Source: Bolinopsis microptera (Eukaryota > Ctenophora > Tentaculata > Lobata > Bolinopsidae). From it: a stretch of 64,000 bases of DNA. Shown here piece after piece: positions 50,601 through 59,600 of this stretch. The notes below the pieces were generated by a model that saw only the letters and a list, made by a program, of their open reading frames with translations, was not told the origin of the DNA and did no database searches. The stretch's first letter is position 1, and every line of letters begins with the position of its first letter. The stretch lies in contig NC_087080.1 in the NCBI RefSeq assembly GCF_026151205.1, forward strand, positions 10,339,837 through 10,403,836, in the 5' to 3' direction. The position numbers and the translations under genes are program-made.

Positions 50601-53600
50601 TCAATTAATGTCAATTAATGTCAATTAATGTCAATTAATGTCAATGTCAGTTTTGCAAAATTTTGGAATACTGACATTAATTGACACGATATTTTTCGAC
50701 CAGAGATTATGTAGTTCTACCATATTGTTAGCACTTTAGAACGTTTATATCATCAATTTATTCACTACTATCACATATGGAAATGTGAAATGTGAAAAAA
50801 ATTCAGATCATTAAACAATAAAACTAAAATAATACGGTTTCCCGAAATTTAATTTTCTTAAATGGGCGTGGCCATCCAAGGGCGTGGTTCTCAACATCAT
50901 CAGAACTTAAAACCCACATTAAACGAAATGCCTTCATGACATTTATATTTGAATAACGAATCTTAAACAGCTAACATTACTCCTTCATACTAAAAAAGCC
51001 GATTCTAAATATTTTACCTGTATAAGAAACCAATAAAATATGGGCGTGGCCGGTGGGGACCGAAGAAGGAAGAGTTGGAAGCTGAAATTTTTTTTGGTGG
51101 TCTTTGAACCTAAGGATCAACAGATAAGAACATACTCATAATTATTCAAGGACATTTTGTTTTTTTGAACCGGTCTAACTTACATAGACGTGAATATCTT
51201 GAATATTTATCGAATAATGATAATCTCAAATTTCAAGACATATTAATGTCAATTAATGTCAATTAATGTCAATTAATGTCAATTAATGTCAATTAATGTC
51301 AATTAATGTCAATTAATGTCAATTAATGTCAATGTCAGTTTGGGGTTTTTATGGAATACTGACATTAATTGACGTTGCATCACCCCCTTCACTATAAATT
51401 AAACATCACTGCATCATGAGTCAGTAATTGAAAGGATGAACCACAAATATAACAATGTTTTCTAAGAAGATTTCAACTTTCATCTTAATACGGTAGACCG
51501 CATACCTGGGCATGCTGAAGTTTGTTGAGATTCCCATGCGAACGATCCATTACATACTTGAAGGTAAAGGACTGTTCTCTGAGGATTTCTGTCATTAAAT
51601 TACCAATCTTCATGCCTGAAAGGGTACGTATTGCTTATTATATTATATTGCAATAATACGTATTGCTTTCTTGATTAGAATTTCAGCGCATACTTTTGGG
51701 TTACTTTGTCGCATCCATTAACTGGTAATGAGGATTTGCTCATCTTGATTATTGATTCTTAAATGTTTTCTACTTTTTTTTTCTCTGTTCTCAAAACTTC
51801 ATAATCATAAGATTTTCTTGTGTACCTTGTAATATTCGCATCTCGTAACGTTTGACTTCAGGACTGTGGGAAAGAGCTTGATACACATCGAATCCTGAAA
51901 AGGAATTCAGTCATTAACTTGATAACTCGAACTTAAGTCGGCGTAATTCCCAGACAATATCGATATGTCATTTTGGCTAAAATTAAATTCACGGTGCACT
52001 TTGATCTCGACAGGTGCCTCCCACTCAACTGATTTGAGGAACACAGATGGTTTCTCAACTTATACCCATATATTTGGGTTACTTGTCTCATAATTACTGT
52101 CTCAGAAAACCGGATTTATAAATACTCTGTGATACCGGATAGAAGTCTGGATGTCGGTGGGAGGGGGGTTTGGATTTTTAGTAAAATGGTTCCTGATAAA
52201 GCCACCTCCCCTCCCCCTCTCCCCCTCCCTCCCCCATACCGTTTAAACATCAGTTAACCGGCGATCTAACCTTTAATTAAACTTCATCCGGTTTAACACC
52301 TTTGACGTCTGCATATTTTAAACACCTTTCAAGAATCAGACGCGTATTATCTTAATCAGAAACTCCCAAACAATTTATTTAACAGGAAGTTTAACACGTA
52401 GCTGACGTAGTAAATAAGTATCAATACTGTAAATATTAGTCAGCGTCAAACTCCAATCAGTAGGTATTTGACAAGCAGTTTAGTAGGGACGATCACCTAA
52501 ATCTGAGCCCAAATATAGTGCCGGAATTCACTTACCCGCGATATAGTGTCAGTATTCACTTACCCGCAATATAGTGCCAGTATTCACTTACCCGCAATAT
52601 AGTGTCAGTATTCACTTACCCGCAATATAGTGCCAGTATTCACTTACCCGCAATATAGTGTCAGTATTCACTTACCCGCAATATAGTGCCGGTATTCACT
52701 TACCCGCAATATAGTGCCGGTATTCACTTACCCGCAATATAGTGCCGGTATTCACTTACCCGCGATATAGTGTCAGTATTCACTTACCCGCAATATAGTG
52801 CCAGTATTTACTTACCCGCAATATAGTGTCAGTATTCACTTACCCGCAATATAGTGCCAGTATTCACTTACCCGCAATATAGTGTCAGTATTCACTTACC
52901 CGCAATATAGTGCCGGTATTCACTTACCCGCAATATAGTGCCGGTATTCACTTACCCGCAAAAAAGTGCCGGTATTCACTCACCCGCAATATAGTGCCAG
53001 TATTCACTTACCCGCAATATAGTGCCAGTATTCACTCACCCGCAATATAGTTCCAGTATTCACTCACCCGCAATATAGTGCCAGTATTCACTTACCCGCA
53101 ATATAGTGCCAGTATTCACTCACCCGCAATATAGTGCCAGTATTCACTTACCCGCAATATAGTGCCAGTATTCACTCACCCGCAATATAGTTCCAGTATT
53201 CACTTACCCGCAATATAGTGCCAGTATTCACTTACCCGCAATATAGTGCCAGTATTCACTCACCCGCAATATAGTGCCAGTATTCACTTACCCGCAATAT
53301 AGTGCCAGTATTCACTTACCCGCAATATAGTGCCAGTATTCACTTACCCGCAATATAGTGCCAGTATTCACTTACCCGCAATATAGTGCCAGTATTCACT
53401 TACCCGCAATATAATGCCAGCATTCACTCACCCGCAATATAGTGCCAGTATTCACTCACCCGCAATATAGTGCCAGTATTCACTCACCCGCAATATAGTG
53501 CCAGTATTCACTTACACGCAATATAGTGCCAGTATTCACTTACCCGCAATATAGTGCCAGTATTCACTTACACGCAATATAGTGCCAGTATTCACTTACC

Positions 53601-56600
53601 CGCAATATTATAGTGCCAGTATTCACTTACCCGCAATATAGTGTCAGTATTCACTTACACACAATATAGTGCCAGTATTTACTTACACGCAATATAGTGT
53701 CAGTATTTACTTACCCGCAATATAGTGCCAATATTCACTTACACGCAATATAGTGCCAGTATTCACTCACCCGCAATATAGTGCCCGTATTCACTTACCC
53801 GCAATATAGTGCCAGTATTCACTTACACGCAATATAGTGCCAGTATTCACTTACCCGCAATATTATAGTGCCAGTATTCACTTACCCGCAATATAGTGTC
53901 AGTATTCACTTACACACAATATAGTGCCAGTATTTACTTACACGCAATATAGTGTCAGTATTCACTTACACACAATATAGTGCCAGTATTTACTTACACG
54001 CAATATAGTGTCAGTATTTACTTACCCGCAATATAGTGCCAGTATTTACTTGCCCGCAATATAGTGCCAGTATTCACTTACCCGCAATATAGTGCCAGTA
54101 TTCACTTACACGCAATATAGTGCCAGTATTCACTTACCCGCAATATTATAGTGCCAGTATTCACTTACCCGCAATATAGTGTCAGTATTCACTTACACAC
54201 AATATAGTGTCAGTATTCACTTACACACAATATAGTGCCAGTATTTACTTACACGCAATATAGTGTCAGTATTCACTTACACACAATATAGTGCCAGTAT
54301 TTACTTACACGCAATATAGTGTCAGTATTCACTTACACGCAATATAGTGTCAGTATTTACTTGCCCGCAATATAGTGCCAGTATTTACTTGCCCGCAATA
54401 TAGTGTCAGTATTCACTTACACACAATATAGTGTCAGTATTCACTTACACACAATATAGTGCCAGTATTTACTTACACGCAATATAGTGTCAGTATTCAC
54501 TTACACACAATATAGTGCCAGTATTTACTTACACGCAATATAGTGTCAGTATTCACTTACACGCAATATAGTGTCAGTATTTACTTGCCCGCAATATAGT
54601 GCCAGTATTTACTTGCCCGCAATATAGTGTCAGTATTCACTTACACACAATACAGTGTCAGTATTCACTTACACACAATATAGTGCCAGTATTTACTTAC
54701 ACGCAATATAGTGTCAGTATTCACTTACACACAATATAGTGCCAGTATTTACTTACACGCAATATAGTGTCAGTATTCACTTACACGCAATATAGTGTCA
54801 GTATTTACTTGCCCGCAATATAGTGCCAGTATTCACTTACCCGCAATATAGTGTCAGTATTCACTTACCCGCAATATAGTGCCAGTATTCACTTACACGC
54901 AATATAGTGCCAGTATTCACTTACCCGCAATATAGTGCCAGTATTCACTTACCCGCAATATAGTGCCAGTATTCACTTACCCGCAATATAGTGCCAGTAT
55001 TTACTTACCCGCAATATAGTGCCAGTATTTACTTACACGCAATATAGTGCCAGTATTCACTTACCCGCGAAGAGGAGCAAAGTGATCAGGGGAACGGACA
55101 GGAAGACGGAGGTTCTGTAAAAGACCTTTTTAGCGTCCGTGTCACTGAACTTTTGTGGGAGTGCTGCTAAATCCTGATCCATGTCTGGTAACATGACGTC
55201 AACCTGAACAGTATTACAGGTTACATGTGACCCTATGTGATCCTGTGTGATCCTGTGTAATCCTGTGTGATCCTGTGTAATCCTGCGTGATCCTGCGTGA
55301 TCCTGTGTAATCCTGTGTAATCCTGTGTGATCCTGTGTGATCCTGTGTAATCCTGTGTGATCCTGTGTAATCCTGTGTGATCCTGTGTGATCCTGTGTAA
55401 TCCTGTGTACTCCTGTGTAATCCTGTGTGATCCTGTGTAATCCTGTGTAATCCTGTGTGATCCTGTGTAATCCTGTGTAATCCTGTGTAATCCTGTGTGA
55501 TCCTGTGTAATCCTGTGTGATCCTGTGTAATCCTGTGTACTCCTGTGTAATCCTGTGAGGGATGACTATTGACTAGCGAACAGAGCTTATTTGGCCAATC
55601 AAGTTTATTCGATTCAAAATTAAAAGTTAGACATTTAAATCGTTTTAATCCGACCGCACACAAAATTTCAATTTCGATTAGTTTGCCTTCAACTCAAAAG
55701 TAGATGTTGCAGGCCGCAGCCGGGTTTAGAACAGTTTTTCGGAGAAAAATCCGTCCGAAAATTCGTCGTTATGAAGCGATATGCCGGAACACGATACAGA
55801 TTCCCATTACTCAATAAAACATCCTGTGATCTTATTGACTTATTCTGTGTTATCAGACATCCTTCGGAAGGACACGGGGCTTGACGACAGCAAGGAGATT
55901 AACAAACTCATGCTGGATAGACAGATTTGGAAAAAAACTATTTCTGTTCGGACGTTGAAGCCGCCCTAAGTCGAGTCGAGTAAGTCGTGTGTTATCAGGC
56001 TCAGAGGATCATGGGACCTATATGATGTGTGGTCTCGAAGTTATCCTTCGGATTCTCGAATGCTTGACAAGTTGACAGGTCATTAAATGATTACGTTATC
56101 TTCCTTGAACTTAACGAGAGAGCTTCAAACATTTGAAATAAATTTTTCACCACAGCGCCTTTATCCCTGTTACAGACTTTAAAGGTATGATTGTCATATC
56201 ATGATAAGTGCAGCCCAACTACCAACTTTATAGTCTCGTTTTATAGTAAACGCAATACGCATTAAACAAAGCCGTTTTTCTTTATAGTTTCGAGTATACA
56301 CGATATGAGCCATAATTCAATATACATTGTTCAAGAAGTGTTCACAAAAAATTCCAATTCCTGATTCCGTTTTGGTTCGGTTCAGTAAACCAATTAAGTT
56401 TGGAATTAAAGTTAATGTTTATCACTTCTATTCCGATAAAATATTCCATAACCATGAGATAAATAATACATATTTGCTGTAAAGCTAAACCTCTGGCTCT
56501 GGAAAGACAGGCTAAGCTGGCATCTCAGTAAAACCACAATAATCAAACCGTAAGTTGTATCTCTCTGATTCTAACCTGAGTGAGGTCCTTGATATTGTTG

Positions 56601-59600
56601 TTAACTCCGCTGACACTTCCAGAGTATCCACTCTGCCCTCCCGAGTACACTCCCCCTCCTACCTGAAATTAACAATAAATTAACATTCAATTAACAATCA
56701 ATTAGCCTCCCGGGTACACTCATACCCAACCTGAAAATAACAATTAAATATAAAAAGAAAATAAGCGGTGCTTTTACACTAAGAAAATATACGTGATTTG
56801 TACTTGTAGGTCATGGGTGCAGTTCTGGTAGTTTACCCTACTTCTAACTCTAAATTTATAACATTTCTAATATTCTGGTAATTTAACGTCGTAATTATCT
56901 CAACACATTTTGAGAAATTATTGTTTCTCTACGACACAATTTCAAACAATCGAAGAATCGTTCCAAATTTCGAAATAAACCCTTCCAAAATCCTTTAATT
57001 TGGTCGTAAAACCACGTTTTAAATTTATACTTGACCACATTTAAGTTTAAAATACCTTTAACATGTATTATACGAGACAACGAGGGGTGTCTGTGCCTTT
57101 GTGGTTAATTTTATGAAATTGAAATGCTGGTTCAAATATTTCAAGTACTTCAAGAATTTCCGCTAAAGATCATTTCAAGTGGTCTACACTCTACACCATG
57201 CTATTAAAGTTTTATATTTTTATAGGCTGCTTATGGACTGTTCATTTACTCGACTTTAAACAGGGCCGTCTCGGGTTGGCTGAGGTATCTAATGGGTTCA
57301 GCGTATAATCGACTTCATATTGCATTCTATCAGAAATACTTAAAGATGCCATTAGATTCCCCGGGAGGATAAGTAATATCGAACTATCCACCATGCCAAT
57401 ACCATAAAATGTATTATATAGTATTTTTATGGTAAATTTATTATTTTTAATTGCTTGGTACGACTGCGGTAAACATTTACGTAAATACTACGTCAATACA
57501 TGACCTCGAACAGGAGTTGTCATGCTACTCTTAATAATTATTGCTGCGAATAAATAAATTTAATCGTGGCAAAATACTGAATCGTAGCGCAACACAAACA
57601 TCTCCCCTAAATAATATTACTTCAACGTGTCAGAATATAATTATAAAATCAACCTTGTCGTCAATATGTAAGTAGATTTGAATCTCTTTGACTAAATAAA
57701 TAGATAGATGTCGAGCTTGTGAATTATAAAGTTCCCAATATTGTAACGTGCTCAACTGATATGGCATATATCAGTATAGTATATGTATACTTGCTCCTAA
57801 TAGTAATACATACCAGTGATATGTTTAAGGAGCAAGTATACCTATCCGGACAAAGCAAACGAAAATATTTATCCAATTATCAGTTCCATGTGTAATGAAT
57901 TATCTACAATTAAAATAACAATAACAATTACAATATGATAGAGCGCTTCTTTATTTTATAAGGAGCACTATGTTATATTTGTATTGTGTGTTTCCAATAC
58001 GCTACAACCCAATTAATTAAAGTTCCTGGTAAAAATCAATAGTTTGAAATATACCACTTATAATCAGCTAAAATATTTAAACAGAAATATACAACAATTA
58101 TTACCAATGATTTATTAATTAATTAATTAATTGATGGTTATGATTGTTGTAAATTACTGTTTTGTGCATCAATCAATAATTAATTAATCAAATCATTATA
58201 AATTATTATAAAGGATTATAAATGATTATGAATGATTATAAATGAACAATTAAATGATTATAAATATCCTACAAAACACAGACCTTGTTCATGTTAGAGG
58301 AGTACACCCCACTCCCGACAGGTCCGCTGCTGGGATAGTTTCCCAGCTGGTGGATGGGCTTTATACTCCGCCCAGTCAACTGCAACTGACTGCTTTTACT
58401 GGACGCTGAACCACCACTGAAGATTTGATAATTACTTAAATAATTAATATTTTAACAACTCAATTATTAATTAATAAAATTACAGTTCTGGACACAGTTC
58501 CTAAAAATGATCTAAGATGGATGGAATGTTTTAGAAATGTTAGTTTTGGATGTAGCAGATTTTAGTTTTACGTAGACTTCATTCTGGAAAGTTCGTTACA
58601 TGAGCTACACTGTGTTATGTATTCATGAATACCGATTGTTTTTAATGAACCTTTTGCTCAGCAATTATACCAAATTCTAAATATGTGTTGGCGCTTCGAG
58701 CCACAGCCTGAATTTCAAAAAATTGTCGGGGTAAGGACAAAAGGAAATTGCGGCATGTGCGGAATCGCGATTTTTTCAGTTCTCCGTGACAAATGCATAT
58801 TTTCCTTTAAATCTGAGGACCAAATTTCACGATTTCGATAAGTATATGAAACAAATCACATCCACGAATGTAGGTACGGACTTCAGAAAACCGAAAAAAT
58901 ACTTTCGGCTCATAATGGGTAGCATGAAACATAAACAAAAAAGTTTCCAAGAAAATTTTTGACTTAGAAAATGTTTTGTTAAAAAAACAAAAAAATATTT
59001 TCTGAAGGCAGAGTTCCCGCTTCCGAGCTCCTTTTGCGAAGATCGCATTACAAAGGGGAACTCTCGAGCCCAAAATCGTATATCGAAGGGGTTGGTCAAA
59101 AGTAGTTTCCAAGAAAATTTTTGACTTCGAAAATTTTTTGTTAAAAAACGAAAAAATATTTTTTTCCCAAAAATTTTTAGAAACCTAAATTTAAAAGTTG
59201 GCCCTTTTTGGCCCCCTGCCCAGATTTCATGGGGGGCGATGCCCCCCCCCCCTGCTTCCTACACCCCTGCTAACTAGTTCACGCAGTTGTACTTGTGTTA
59301 AGAATTTAAGAACTTGTTACATTTTATAAATGATTAATGAACTTAATAGCGAGTCTCTAGCTATGATTGCATACTATCTATAGGTATGAGATAATGTTAA
59401 AGATGAATCGCAGATTTACTTAAATTTACAATTTAACTTGGTCTTGATTCTGACAGAGACCATCCCTGCAACTAATTGGCGATTTTGTGCACCGTTTTTT
59501 GTCATCTGCAAAATATGCCCTCCAGATGCTATATAATATGTAGTATTGAATCAAAGTCAGAGACTCGCTATTTTATTGAGAGTATCTTTAGCTTTGTAGC

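Larger units (their letters stand above)
44541..51894 (-). other. NIT-GC exons 6-11: NIT sensor domain
   Basis: Residues 194-431. The start, KIGNLMTEILREQSFTF, follows the NIT pattern of a helix with L..E...Q/ERG.S. Further typical marks are VNSFYTKVMEILVQSV with downstream EGYADAEKVQLMVANQAVEDYC, and the final ASKSMGINWIAVISLYNEQL leading into TM2. NIT domains are all-helical extracellular sensors of nitrate/nitrite in bacteria, and the animal versions sit in receptor cyclases. I assign the domain from the pattern of helices and the two flanking membrane segments; a profile search would confirm it. Confidence 0.7.

Noticed and set aside
52510-55064. CRISPR-like array
   Set aside because: Units are head-to-tail without spacers, and the context is a spliced animal gene; it is a minisatellite.
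55214-55663. Long minus-strand frame with repeated HRITQDYTG
   Set aside because: It is produced by the 10-bp minisatellite (three units equal ten codons). It overlaps the intron 4 acceptor region and has no start context or homology.
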